Assembly (NCBI GenBank): GCA_013397115.1
Contig: VWZW01002569.1
Span: 2,471,645-2,535,644 of the forward strand
Origin: Edolisoma coerulescens
Taxonomy: Eukaryota; Chordata; Aves; Passeriformes; Campephagidae
DNA: 64,000 nt
Direction: 5' to 3'
Position numbers and translations under genes: made by a program. Below the pieces are notes generated by a model. It saw nothing but the letters and a program-made list of their open reading frames with translations, did not search any database and was not told the DNA's origin. Below are positions 21,991 to 34,700 of this stretch, one piece after another (positions within the stretch are counted from its first letter, which is position 1; every line of letters begins with the position of its first letter).

Positions 21991-24900
21991 GAGGATAGGG
22001 AAATGTCACACCAGATTACACTTCCCCGGATTTTTTGCCAAATCCAAAGCACTCTGTTTCGCTTCCGCCTTCCTCTTACCATTTGTTCTCTTTCTTGGAC
22101 TCTCAACACCCTGGTTTGTGATGCATTGCACAGGCAGACCTTCAGATTGGTGTGCCAGTAAGGCAAACTACTAAATTTGGAGCTGCAGCTGTTATGGCAA
22201 TGTCATACAGCAGGCATCGCCTGTAACTTCCTACTTTTAGCAATGTATTTTCCAGGAAACCTGTGGCATTATTTTATAAATCAAACAAAAATGGCCATGA
22301 AAAAATGATGAATCTGTGTAACAGAAGATTTGAAAGACAAGCTAGCACATTTGGATCCAAACGAATGGTCAAGTATTTAATATCCTGCAGCCAACCTCAG
22401 CAAACCTAAAGGAGTTTGTCTCTCCCTTTCTCTGAACCTCCCTTGCCAACCTTCCTGACAGGCTTTATGCAGAACTATTTTGAACAGAACAAAATTGTTT
22501 CTTCTCCTCTCCTAGGTAAGAAAACATCTCAGTGGCTGTCACCTCCATGAGTTATTTCTTGGAGTTTTTTCTGTTTTGCTCACTTTTCTCCATATGGATA
22601 CAGAGTTTTGCCTCATATTTGCCATTAGCACACAGATGGAAAGTTGCATAGGTGGACCAGAAATAGTTGAGATGTTTGGGTTGCAGTTGGGTTTTTTACC
22701 CCATTTATTTCTTCCTTTTCCTTTCAAATGGAAAAATTGTTGTGAAGGTGGTTAACTGTAGACTTAACAAGCCTGGTGTAGGCACTCTGAAGTTCACTTA
22801 GATCAGAATCCTTTGGACTAAATTAGGCCAATTAATCTTGGAGAAGAACTTGCCATGTAGCTTTGGGACTGTAACTGTCATCATGTTCTTCAATAATGTA
22901 GCAGGCAGCTGAGGGCTGAAGTATTGTATTCAACCCTTTTTAAATAGGTTGTACTGCTCATACAAAAGTGAGCATGTCAAAGGGGTTATGTGGAGTGCTG
23001 TAGTGAGAGGCAGATAATGTTAGGATCATTGTATTGTGTTGAGTTGAAGCCTTATCCTAAACGTGAGGGTTTTCTGGTCTGCAGACTGCTCTGAGGAACC
23101 ATACTTCTGATAACTTATTCTAAATATATATACATGTTTTTAAAAAAAACCCCAAACATACCTCAACATACTGTTTCAAAGTATGCACGCAACAATGATC
23201 CCAAATGAAAATACCGATGTACTCTAATTCCCTTAGTGGTTTGCTCACTTGTTTGCTTTTGGAAATGAAAGAAACACAACTCCATCTTTATACATGAAAG
23301 AGTGTATTGTCTTTAATGTTTAATTCTTTATTCACAATGGCTTGACTTTATATCACGAGTCAAATATTTGTACTCAAGGAAAGGTATTAATCTCAAACCA
23401 GCCCAATTACGTACCTATGCTCAAACACAAAGGAATCTCATTCTTGGGTACATCATACAAAACCAGCCAAATTACTTAGGTGCCTGCATGTATTCCCAAA
23501 ATGGAATTGAAGGATTTGGGGACAAGGGAGGGGTCTGGAAACCCATCCAAAACTAGGCATCAAATTTAAATTTTGTAACCAGAATCAAACTCAAATTTAT
23601 ATTTAAATTTCATTAATTGTAAATATTTTCAATTTAAAATATAAATGATAAGTGGGAATTTTCTCAAAGCCTTGACCGTCCAGCTGTTGTAGCATTAGAA
23701 AAACTGGTAAATCATAAACCATATAAAAAGAACTAGAAGCAAAAATATGAGGTTAGCTGACCACACATGTTATCCAATAGGGATGAAAAAAACAAAAGCA
23801 ACATAAATGGTGAAAAGACATTTTTCCCAACAATTTTTGCCTCCTCCATGATATTTGAAAAGTATTTTTTTATTCTGTTCATAATTTTATCCCTGATAAT
23901 TTCCCATAAGAATTATGCTTAATTTTAACAGTACCCACAGTCACACCCTTTATGCTAAAAATCCTGCTCCTTTGCATGAGCCTCTTCTGCTAAAGTAAAA
24001 ATATGCCATTGCCATGCAAGCAGCCCATCCCACTGTGCATTTCATTTGTGCATTGAGTGTTCTCTGTAAATAAGAAGAAAAACCTACAAACTCTTAGCAT
24101 CCAAACAATTGTTTCTTTTAATGTAGAAACCCAAGCTAAGGTCTAGAATAGGCAGATATTGAACTCGATTAGTCTAAATATATGCCTAAGGACAGCTTTA
24201 TGGTAATTCTATGTACCACCCCCTCTGCAGTCCGTTGAGTTAAAAGCAAAAGCACAGACATGAGGCAAACATGGAAAATGCCATTACTGTATTTTGAGAA
24301 AAGCAGCGACCCGGTGTCTATGAAAATTTAATAACCATTGATTTTTTTTTTATTTCTTACTGCAAATCCAGGACAAACTTTTATTTGACAACCATATGTC
24401 CTTTAAAAGAGATCCATAAGTCTTCAAAAAAACCAGACTGTTCTTCCCTCTCTCTTCCCCTCTCCCTCTCTCTCTCAATCCCTCTCTGTCTCCCCTTTTA
24501 ATGCCCACATCTCCACTATCAGGAACAAATATGATTTCTGATTGAACATCACTTTATTTGCCAGTTCTGTGGTCTTTTCTTATCTTGTTCCACACTTCTC
24601 AGGCTTTGTGGTTAAATTATGTATTAAGGTCAATGTCAAAACACGGAAGATCTGTAATCTACAGGGAGCTCCCTTTTATTCGTTATTACAGTGAAGGCTG
24701 AGCGCAACTGTCAGGGAGCTTGGGATGTGCTCAGCATGGAGGCTTGCTACACAGCAGGGCTCTACAAAGCCTCTCTCCTTGTTCTCCCAGGACGAACCCT
24801 TGATAGATTTACCCAGATAACCCATCTCACTTTAAAGCTCTCTTGTCTCTGCTTCAATCTGAAAGCTGTCAAGTGCACCTATATAGTAATGTCATAAATC

Positions 24901-26436
24901 AAACGTAAAATGTGTACACTGGAGACACTGCAAGTGTCATGTATTCACTTGTACTTTGAGATCTTCTAAAGTAAAATGGTGTCAGAATAAGGAAGGCTGG
25001 GAGGAATGTTTTTTTCCTTAAAAATGACAGAATATTTGAAAAGGTTGGCTGTAAACTTTTTTTAAAAAAACTTCTGTTGTTATAAAGCCAAATTCTGGCT
25101 TATCCCAAATTAATCAGGGACAGCTATTTAGTAAACAACAAAAAAAAAAAGTTCCAGGAGATCTATCTGTAAACAATGTGATTTAATGCAAGACTATGTA
25201 TTGATTTTGTTTCTTTGGTTTTCTTCTTGACAAGCATTTGTCAACATGGATTTGTATTAGTTCCCAGGTTTGTTTATTAAAGACGCATCATTCTTTCCCT
25301 GAACTAGAAACAATTCTCTTGCAACAGGAGTACCACATCAGAGGGATCCTAAAACAAGATGCCAAGCATGACAAGAAAGAAAAGGAGCCCTCTATGTGGA
25401 ACGTGTCATCACTGAACTTAATTTGTTTCATATCTTTAGATAAAGAGAATTTTAATTTTTTTATTGGCAGAAAAGGCTTGCTATTTCTTACTTAGTGGAG
25501 GCTGCATTTTATTTTTCTTTACGGGAGAAAGGGTTGCATTTGCAAGATCCATTTTGCCTTGTAATCAGATAACTCCTAGGAAAACATCCTACAAAATTGT
25601 TTATTGGTAATTCAGACTTTCTTGACTTTAAATGTTCTGGCTCAAAGCATGTCTATTTTGAGGCCAGCCTGCATATGTGAATCATACTGTATTGGGAGGT
25701 CATTAATCCATGTGTTCCATATTGCGTCTCAAACAAGTTTACATCATTAACCTGCAAAGAGCACTTAACATTACTGTGAAAGAATCTCACCCATTGAAGC
25801 CCTAAAAGAGGATTGTCTCTCCTTTTAAATCATTTGGAAGTGAAAAGTATCCAGTTCAGCTGGGATCCAGAGCGTGTGCGCTTTCTGGTGAAGGGCAAGG
25901 TGAGGCCCGAGAGGTGTTCAGCTCTGGAGACAGATGTGCGAGTCTGAGCTATAAACCAGCTGCTGCCAAAGGTCACCCCAGAGGGTGCCAGATTTTTTAG
26001 GCTGGGGAACCAGCCTGAACAGGATGTGATACTAGCTTTTTCATCCCCCTTCTTAGTGTGTATTGCAAATCTCTCCAGCTCCTTCACCAAACGTACCTCT
26101 GGTCTGCTTAGGTTCATGGAAGTACTTGGATCCCTTGAAGCTATAAAATCATTCATCTTTATTTCTAAAGATTATGATATTACATCATGCAATATTTCAA
26201 AAGGTTTCAGGTACAGGCAGTGACTTTTCCTGTAGTCCACACTACTGACAGAGGTATCTTTACTACATGAGGTGTTACTTTTGCACTTTCCTAATCTATA
26301 TGCTTTGTCTTGTTTTCATTTAGAACAAAGGCCTCTCTGCATGGTAGTATCTGTTTTGTCCTCTTTCAATTTGAAAATGATGTAGAAATGTTTTGCCATC
26401 AAGATCTCAGCATGATCTATCTGGAGATGTACTACA
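21991..26436. other. Unique AT-rich DNA, no gene recognised
   Basis: The 5' part of the Gypsy element and one LTR should begin in the first kilobase here, but I cannot trace them. Around 23550-23650 the sequence is extremely AT-rich with repeated AATTTAAA-like words. A GC-richer patch lies at 25850-26020; its longest frame (108 codons, minus) is unrecognised. No LINE end or RNA gene was seen. Confidence 0.5.
24441..24497. repeat. Pyrimidine-rich (CT)n-like tract
   Basis: About 57 bases are almost purely C and T on the plus strand, interrupted by a single AA and one G. Imperfect homopyrimidine DNA of this kind is a common simple repeat. No adjacent element was recognised. Confidence 0.85.
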
Positions 26437-26524
26437 AGAACATAAGAGTGACCATGCTGGGTCAAGTCAGAGGCCCATTTGCCCAGTTCACTGGGCACAC
26501 TTTTGAGCAGTTTACCCAAGATCC
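26437..26524 (+). repeat. Old amniote dispersed-repeat fragment
   Basis: The stretch beginning 'AACATAAGAGTGACCATGCT' and continuing with a GGGTCA word, GGCCCATTTGCCCAG and so on resembles a dispersed repeat I recall from turtle, crocodile and bird sequence. Its usual core is 'CATACTGGGTCAGACC' followed by 'CCATCTAGCCCAG'. I cannot name the family with certainty; a CR1/L3-related or SINE origin is possible. The match is imperfect and short, as expected for an old copy. Confidence 0.4.
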
Positions 26525-28302
26525 GTAAAATGGAAAAAGAGCAGAGGAATGTCGAAAAGAACCTGACTTAAAGGAAGCCAGGAAGCATTAGAGACTGTCT
26601 AGTCTTGTTGTCATCATCTGGAATATTTTGATTATTCCAAGCAGGAGAGGACTTTGTGCTTTTTACTTTGAAGTGTGACTAGATCTACAACTCTATTAGT
26701 GTTGTTATGTAGAAAGACAAGACTTTATGAGGAGAGCAGCCCCAACCTCCGCATCACCTTTACCAGGAGAAATTTTCCTGTTCCCTCTTAAATATTTTAT
26801 TCATCATTATTGAAGATGAGAAAGTCTGAAAAAAGTTTTTTTTCCTGCCATTCTTCAGCCAGATTTCTTTGGAGTTAATTCCCAAGTAATGGCAATACTC
26901 TGTGTTATTGAAATTTAAATGACTGTGATCTCTCCAGTACTATCTCTGTATTGGAGGCTTAAATTCAGCTAAAGGAGGCATTGGCTATGACAAAGAAAAT
27001 ACCTTGGCTGTATGATTCAGTGCATGAATCTTTGTATACCTCATCTTTCTCGGGTGAGTAACATTCTACTGAGACTGGTTATTACTAGAATTAAGGATTT
27101 GTGTGTTGAGAATCATGATTTTCCAGACAGTTGAAATAAAGAAAAGGTAAATAGAGCTGCATTTATAGATAAATGTACAGTTTAAGATATCTATAGAAAA
27201 TACATTTTTCATTAAGAAAAATAGAAATTGAAATAATTGCACTTTCTTTAACTATCCAAGATAAAAAATGCCAACCTGTGTTCAGATTTTACTCAATCCT
27301 TCCTCACTTGTAACGTCCCAAAAGTACCTCTGGGTTCCAAAAGTACCTGGAACTTATGTCTTTAATGTAGTAACTATTCTAAGACAATCTTTTCCCCTTT
27401 TTTTTTTTTAGAAAGAGACAAGGAAGTTTGTTGTTCAATGCTCTTTTTTTTGTAGAGGTCTGAGGACATACCCTAAAAGCTCATGGTTACATTATTATCA
27501 GCAGTAGCTGATCAAAAGAGAGATAAGCATTCAGCAATACAAATCACATTATCATCCATATTTTGCACTTTTAAATTCTTTTCAGTGTCAACATTCCTAA
27601 GTTGCAACAGTAAGGAAAGCAACAGCAAAGAAAAGTCACTGAAACCCCTGCAGATCTTTTAATAGGTCACTCCAGAGAGCAAGTTTAGGGCTTTGTTTAA
27701 ATCCTTGTTTTTATATTCACAAGCCGTTGAGTGTCAGGCTCACCACTGCTCCACTTTACATGTATGCTTTCCACTTCAGAAGGAAAAGCCATGGTGCATC
27801 TGAAACAAACCCTATCTGAAGAGCCATGAAAATAACTTCTGACTACCAGGCCTAATTAATGCCTCCATGCTGACCTCTACATCCAGCCCATATCAAAAAT
27901 GTTACAGCAGTGCTGATTCAACATGAACTCAAGATCAGGCAAGACCTGGTACTAATGAATACTAATGAACAGTAATTACTGGAACTCTGCCACAGAAACC
28001 CACTGCAGAGACATATGCTAATGGGCTTTACACAATCAGGCACAGGACTTCATATCCACTAAGAAACTTCTGCTAGACTGAAAGCAAAAGGAACCATATG
28101 TCACATGCAACCCTGTTTGCATCTATTTCCTCCCTTACTCCCTTGTACCTGACATCCAGTTTCTGTCCCCCACACAGGCCAGCTCAGGCCCAGCTCAGGT
28201 CTGGCTTCCTTAGCAGGCACACAGGGTCATTTGCATTAACTTGGTGGTGGAGTTTGCTTTTCTGCTCTTGTTTCTCCCTCAAAATGCGCAAAACTCTCTC
28301 CC
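26525..28302. other. Unique DNA, no gene recognised
   Basis: Nothing recognisable apart from short T runs (27399-27410 and 27445-27452) and a tandem 10-base echo, ACTAATGAAT, near 27952-27970. Open frames are short. Confidence 0.55.
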
Positions 28303-28703
28303 TCAGGGCTGAAAGAATTGGGATTGTTAAGTTCGGAGAAGAGAAAGCTATGGGAAAACCCTATTGCAGCCTTCCAGTACTCGGAGGGGGCTATAAGAAA
28401 GAGAGGGGCAAACTTTTTAGCAGAGCCTCTTACGGTAGGATAAGGGATAAAGGTTTTTAAATGAAAGAGGATCAATTTAGATAAGATATAAAAAATAAGT
28501 CTTTTACAATGAGGGAAGTGAAACAGTGGAACAGATTGTCCAGAGAGGTGGTGGATGCCCCATTCCTGGAAACCTTTAAGGTCAGGTTGGATGGGACTCT
28601 GAGAAACTTGATCTAATTGAAGATATCCCTGTTCATTGCAGAGGGGTTGGACTAGATAGTGTTTAGAAGGAGCCTTCCAACTTAAACTGTTCTGGTTCTA
28701 TGA
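28303..28703 (+). mobile_element. CR1 LINE 3' end (about 400 bases)
   Basis: This is the classical 3' region of a CR1 retrotransposon: the end of ORF2 running into the 3' UTR. Landmarks in order are 'GGGCTGAAAGAATTGGG' (28307), 'GGAGAAGAGAAAGCT', 'GCAGCCTTCCAGTACTC', 'GTCCAGAGAGGTGGTGGATG' (about 28538) and 'GTCAGGTTGGATGGGACT'. Last comes the tail 'GGGGTTGGACTAGAT', ending with 'GGTTCTATGA' near 28703. CR1 copies are nearly always 5'-truncated and lack poly(A), ending instead in short ATTCTATG-like units, as seen here. The 120-codon plus-strand frame overlapping its left end (28098-28460) runs from unique sequence into CR1 and is not a gene. CR1 is the dominant LINE of birds and other sauropsids. 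Confidence 0.95.
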
Positions 28704-31700
28704 AAACATAACCTAGAGGAAAGGAATGTTAGAAGGATAGATCTTTGTAACAATTGTGTAGATAATATTACTTGTTAGTGGTCTGACATAATGGGAATAC
28801 AGACCAGCGTATATGACATCTGGATCTCCCCTGATATATATATATAACAAAAAAATTATCTTCCAGAAGGAACACATGAGATATTTTCAAACATGATGGT
28901 GGTCAGTCTGAGAAGCACCCTCCCTTTTGTAAAGTCCAGCACTGGTTCTGCCCTACTGAGAGGATACCCTGACCTCAGTGAAAATTGCTCCTGACATTAC
29001 TTTGATTTTCTTTTCATTTCTGAGGCATAATCCTTGCAATAAAGGAATAGTCAAAGGAGTAAATGTAATGTAATCAAACCCCCAAGTGAGATGTTTATGC
29101 AATAAACTTACTATTCTGGGTTAGTGCAAGATGCAAAGTAATGAGTACACGAGTAAAGGAATCAGGCTGAGTGCTGGATCCAGCATCTAAGGTTCTGAGT
29201 GTGGGGGAACATGAAGTTAGAATACCCCAAAATGAAGATTAGGAGGGATTATGTATTCCTCCCTGGACTCACAGATATTTGAATTGCACACGCTCTATAG
29301 TACCTGTGTTTTTATTGAAGCCTCAGCTCCTGGAATTACGTAACTAGAATCTCAGCTTTCACTTTACTTGGTAAGCCATTTCCTAACCCTGGTGGGTATG
29401 GGCAAGAGCTTGTAAGTATGACCTACAGGAAAATAATGGCTCCAAAATAGAGTGATAATTAAAATTAAAAAAAAAATCTAGTGTTCTTTGACTTGGTTGA
29501 ACTATGTGACTTAAAATATCTTCCCCTTTGGAGCAGGTGTTGAATTATAACACTTGGAGCCTAGGGCTGTGTGCAGACCGTATAGAGATTATGCTGAGAG
29601 TGCTGCCTGCCAAAGGATTTGCACCCATCTTTGATCACAATATAGAGTGACTGGCCCTGCTGGCTCCCACTGAAACCCCTCAGCTACCAGGATGTTGCTG
29701 GTCATAGCTCACGCAGGTTGTTTACCGTGCCCCGAATTTGCCATGTGTTAGTGGTAGCTTCTGTGCTGACCCTCATGTCCGTAAACATAGAAGGGAGCTT
29801 CAGGAAGGAAAAAATAACCAGCCTTGTCAATTTCCATGGGGACAGAAAGAAAAGAGAAAGAAGAAGGGCACACAGCAGGTTTACTTCTGCATTTGACTGC
29901 ACACTCCTACCCCTTTTCAAAAGATTTGTGAGGGTTCAACTTTCCCCTAGCGAGAGATGATAGCACAGAACTTGTTTACCTGAGATAAGGAAGAGAAATG
30001 ACTGACATGACAAACAGCTGCACGTTGGGCCCTGTAGGCTCACGAACACTAAGGAACACAGGTATCTGTGGTTAGCACTGCCAGTACTCAGCCACTAGCT
30101 TACTTGTGATTTAGTACTCTACCCATTCAGATTTGTTGTTCTTTGTGACTTTTTGGTGGTCAGTTATTCTCCAAGGTTATTTTCTGCCTCTGATCCTCAG
30201 TCCCTGTCTTTTTCTCCTTGATTTGCCCCTGCTGAATGCAGAGTTGTCCTAGTAACTCACTCTTCCTCATAATTCATTCTTCCTCTGACTTTAAAATTCA
30301 CTGTTTGGTGAGTTGGGAATGGAGACTTTTTATGTTTTAGCTGGTGCGTTCACTCAGAAAAAGTGATGGCTGGACCTGCTTATATTTAAAAGTTTCTATC
30401 TCTTTGGCTAGAACAGAAATTTTTCAGATTTTTCCCCCTTTAAATAAAAGCCTGAACTTTACAGAATCTGAACCTACCACATCACCCAGAGAAATGCATC
30501 AAACAATAAAGAACACCCCATGGATGAGTGGTTTGATATCTGGTTCTTACTTCTGTACTCCTGCACCTCCTCTCCAGCCTTCTCCCTTCTCTTATCCCTG
30601 CTGCATTCATATCTTGCTAGCTGAAATTGAACTAAACAGGACATCATGATGAACCGGTAACAGCAAGCAGAATCAGAGCTATATTTATCAGCTGTACTGT
30701 TTAAGAAAAACATGCACCTGCTAGCTGAAAGACCTCAATATACTTGACTTTCAGTCTGAAAAGGCAAGAAACAGAATTTTTTTGCTACTGCCCGGTCTGT
30801 ATATGAAAATCCACATTCCTTGTCCTCTAAGATGTTCATGAAGTTATCCCATTTCTAGAAGTAAACTGGTACTAAACTTTTCTTGTCTCCTGACAAGCAA
30901 TCTTCTGCCTAGCCCTGCTGAACAGCTCTTGCTCATTTAAGTGTCTCCTGAAATTCCCAGGGTTGAAGAGATTACAGCAGGTTATATTCCTTCTTGTTAG
31001 TTTTTTTTCCCAAGCAGAAACATTATTTTTTTTCCTCCTTGTCTATTGTCCAAAATTAAGACATCAATTTAACTACAGGTACCTGGAGCTGACTGCATTA
31101 TTTCTGGAAAAGATACACAGAATCTGTAATTAGTCACTACAAGCAGAAAGAAACAAATTCAATGTCTGTCTGCTTTGGTTGTAAAACTGCTCCTCCTCAT
31201 TTGTTCATCAGAAGAGAAGGTTTTCTCTGAGTCAGCAGTCAAGCTGTTAAACTAGAATTGGATTTTCTCAATCAAGCATGTTTTGCAGAATTTAATACAT
31301 TAACATTTTTGGTCATCTTCATTAATGCATTCTTTTTTCCATGTCTTTCCTCATACAATTTTCCTGTAGCTGACATAACCATAGAAGTTCTCAGTGCTAA
31401 TAGACCAGACTTCACTAACACAAAGGAGGTACACACTTTCTGGACTCTCTTAATTCAACCAGAAAACATTGTGAGCATTCATTAACGTTTTTCAAACTAT
31501 TCAAGAGCAAACGGTGAGATACACCATCCAGTAAAATCAACATTTAAACACCTGCTGATTTCAGTGGAACCAGAAAGTATATCGGAAGGAAAGTGCTCCT
31601 GCCACCAAGGTCATTCACTCATCAGACATATAGTCCCACAGTTTTAGAGTTCATTAAGTCATAAAAACCAAGGTTTTATGGCAACTTTGGCACCTGTACA

Positions 31701-34700
31701 CTTAAGTTCCCTAAAAAATACACTGTGCAGGTCTGGAGATGAACAGATGTGAGTTCAATGCCGTGAATACTTTGATATCAACAGAGCAAGAGTCGCATAT
31801 GAGCAGAAATAGATCTGTTTTCACATTCAGCTATAAGCTTTGCCAGAAAGATTCCCATCCCACTTGGTAGTCCTTTCTTATACCAGAAGACAAAAAACAT
31901 ACCACTTTTCTAACTTGTCCTGTGGAGAACATGCTAAATTTGAGAGACTTTTAAAAGCTGGCCTCTTTCAAAAGCTCATCTGCCATTTCTGAGTTCTTCC
32001 TTTTTACATGTGGTAAAACTTTTTGTGTATTTTTGTGAAGTATTCCAGGTTTCAAGGAGGCTTGAAATAGCTGCTGCTTCATTCCTAACAAAAAGTTTAT
32101 CTGAATGATTAGTAATCCACTGCTTTCTACCCATCTTGTTCATCAGCATTTGGGCAGTCTGGTAAGTATCTGAAATGCTTGAATGCTCCAAAATGCAGCA
32201 CATTTTTAGCCTAAGTGGCACTTAGCTTCAGCCTTCAAAGTCAAAAGAAAACAAAGAACACTGGCAATATGTAGCATTACTCCCTCCTGAGCTTGCTTCC
32301 TATGTCACGTTCTTCAAAGAGCTGCACAAATATTAAGAAAGTTCCCCACTTTTCTGTAAGACAAGATATCATTATGGACTTCTTAGATATGGTGGAATTC
32401 CTGAGGGATGAAAGAGTTAAGGAATTTTAACCACACAATACATCAATTCCAGATTGGGACTTGAGCATTATAACTTTACAGAATCAGGTTGCAAGTTGGC
32501 TGAACACAACACTGACAGCCTCTAAAATATGCGGTAAGCATAAAAACTTTCCATGTCCCAGCAATGGAAACAAGGCAGATGCTCAGTGAGCAGGATTTTA
32601 CACTGTATTAGTCAGGAAGCACTGGAAGGATTCAAAGTTTAGTGAAGGATGACAACAGGTCCGGTGTTTGCAACTTGAATCCTTAAAGACCAGTGCAAGG
32701 TTATCAAGACAGAGGTCAAGTCAAGGCAAAAAAGCATAGATCTTGCAAGGCAAGTCACAAAGCACAGCAAAACTACAATCCAAAGCAGAGTAGAATAAAA
32801 TATAAAGTATGCCAGATGGAGATATTTTAAAAAGCTAAGGAAAACCATGATCCTACAAATCTTCGGCTGACATCACTTCAAAACTAGTAGAATCCAACAT
32901 ACCCTTCCCATTACTAGCTGGTTATGGGAGCGTTAAGCTGTTAACAGCTATTACATCATCAAAGAAGACGTTGCCTTAATATGCTGTCAGAACAACATGC
33001 ACCCCTTAAATATTTCATAAAGAAATGAGAACACCACTGTGAGGGGAAGCAAATGGTGTTTTAAGATACATCTTGATGGTATCCTTGTATTGCATCATTC
33101 AGGGCTCAGTGAGCAGGTGCTTAAATAACATATTGAATAACTGAAGTTTCTGGTCTGGAGGTGGCCCAAAAGAAGCGCGTCATGAAAATGAATCACTCAT
33201 CCTTCATGCTTTATTGTAAATAGCAATGAAAAAGATCTGGACTTGATAATCAATGCTGAAAATATTCTATGAATTCTGCAGATTTAGTGAATGGTAGGAA
33301 TAGTTGCTTATCTTGGTGACTGCTGGAAGAGTATTATTACATACAGATGTTTGCCTAAGCGAGTTTTTCCACTGACTTCACCACACCATTGAGCATGTCC
33401 TACAGTGCTGCAGTCTAATTTAGTTACAGGCAGATTAGAGAGATTTTAAGTCATTCTTTCAAGACATGGTCACTCAGACTCAGTGTTCCCATGCATCTTT
33501 ATTCAATCATTGCTCGGCACTGTTGGTTTTTACCAATTTTGATGTGAAATATTATGAGAACATTTAAAAAATATTTTAAATGGGTGGAATTAGGACATTG
33601 TCTCCAAAATCATGCAATGTTTGAATGTCCCACTTATACAAAAATCACCTCTTTCTCCATTAAATCCCTCATCTTCTTTTATCTTTCAAATTATTTAATT
33701 GTAAATCTGTTGTAGGAAAACCTCATCCTGAGTCACCTGGTTATAATATAAGTAGTAATTCACCAGACAGATTTTTTTATACTGGTGGTAATTTCATTAA
33801 AGTTGTTATCCTGCAGTGTTGGAGAAGTTTCTAAGCAGCTAAGTCACAGGAGAGTAACTGTGCAAATGGTTATGTGGGAGGAAGTTCAGTCAGGAATCCC
33901 CAGACTTTCAGTTTTGTGCTAATAAGAGTGTTACTGTTGGACCAGGAAACAGCTGGATGTTGCAATACCCCTTCACAGAATCTCACTTACATTTTAAGGC
34001 CTGTTCCTTTGATAGACAGAACATTTCACAGCAGGCAACACAGGGATCTCCTCCAAGAATCTCTGCGTTTCTACACTGAAGACACTTGTGTTCATTGTTG
34101 AAGGCTAGTATTTGTTACTCATTCATCTTCAGCCCAATGAGGATGGGCACTTATCAACATTAGCAGAGGAACTGTATTGCATTCATATACCCATACACCC
34201 TTATATATATGGAGGTCCAGGCTTAAGACAAACCTGTTGAGGCAAACAGACAAAAATAAAAATCATGTGTGCAGGTGAATAATTATATTGCCAATGAACC
34301 AACTCTTGGTTGTTATGTACTACAACAGAACCTACTTGAGGTTCTTTCCTTTCTCTACCTTCTACAGATAGCTCCACCAGTTATGCTTCACTCTTTTGGA
34401 CAAGCTGTCTAACAGCAAAGCAAAAAGTTTCAAAATACCACAGATTTTTGCTTTCACCTCTCTCATCTCTGTGGGGTATTAGAGAGGTGAACAATTATAT
34501 TACAGAATGTGAAGAATAAAGAATCCAACTCTTTAGTATTCTCTTTTAAATACAAAAGCAGAATAATTTCACAGCGCTTTCCCCCACCCCTACACCCTGT
34601 TAGAACACTCAGCTCCTGGAAAGCATAATTGCCTGTTGCTCTTTCTGGCATTCCTCAGCAAGATGCCATTTTACTGAGAGCTGTGTGAACACACAACCGT

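Larger units (their letters stand above)
18496..22000 (-). mobile_element. Decayed Ty3/Gypsy-type LTR retrotransposon
   Basis: Several protein domains of a Ty3/Gypsy (Metaviridae-type) element can be read on the minus strand in the order expected for gag-pol. They are a gag-like segment (about 21990-21781), a protease-like segment (about 20960-20700), reverse transcriptase (about 20640-19979) and the integrase zinc-binding domain (about 19620-19326). A doubtful integrase C-terminus lies at about 18714-18496. Order, strand and spacing all agree, which makes a chance set of matches unlikely. Every domain carries stops or frameshifts, so nothing here can be translated as a polyprotein. LTRs, primer-binding site and polypurine tract were not found; the outer limits given are only the extent of recognisable protein. 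The distance from reverse transcriptase to integrase (about 0.5 kb) is too short for a complete RNase H domain, which implies an internal deletion or very strong decay there. Confidence 0.8.

Noticed and set aside
28098..28460. 120-codon plus-strand open frame
   Set aside because: It begins in unique sequence and runs into the CR1 3' end, so it does not correspond to a CR1 protein frame or to a gene.
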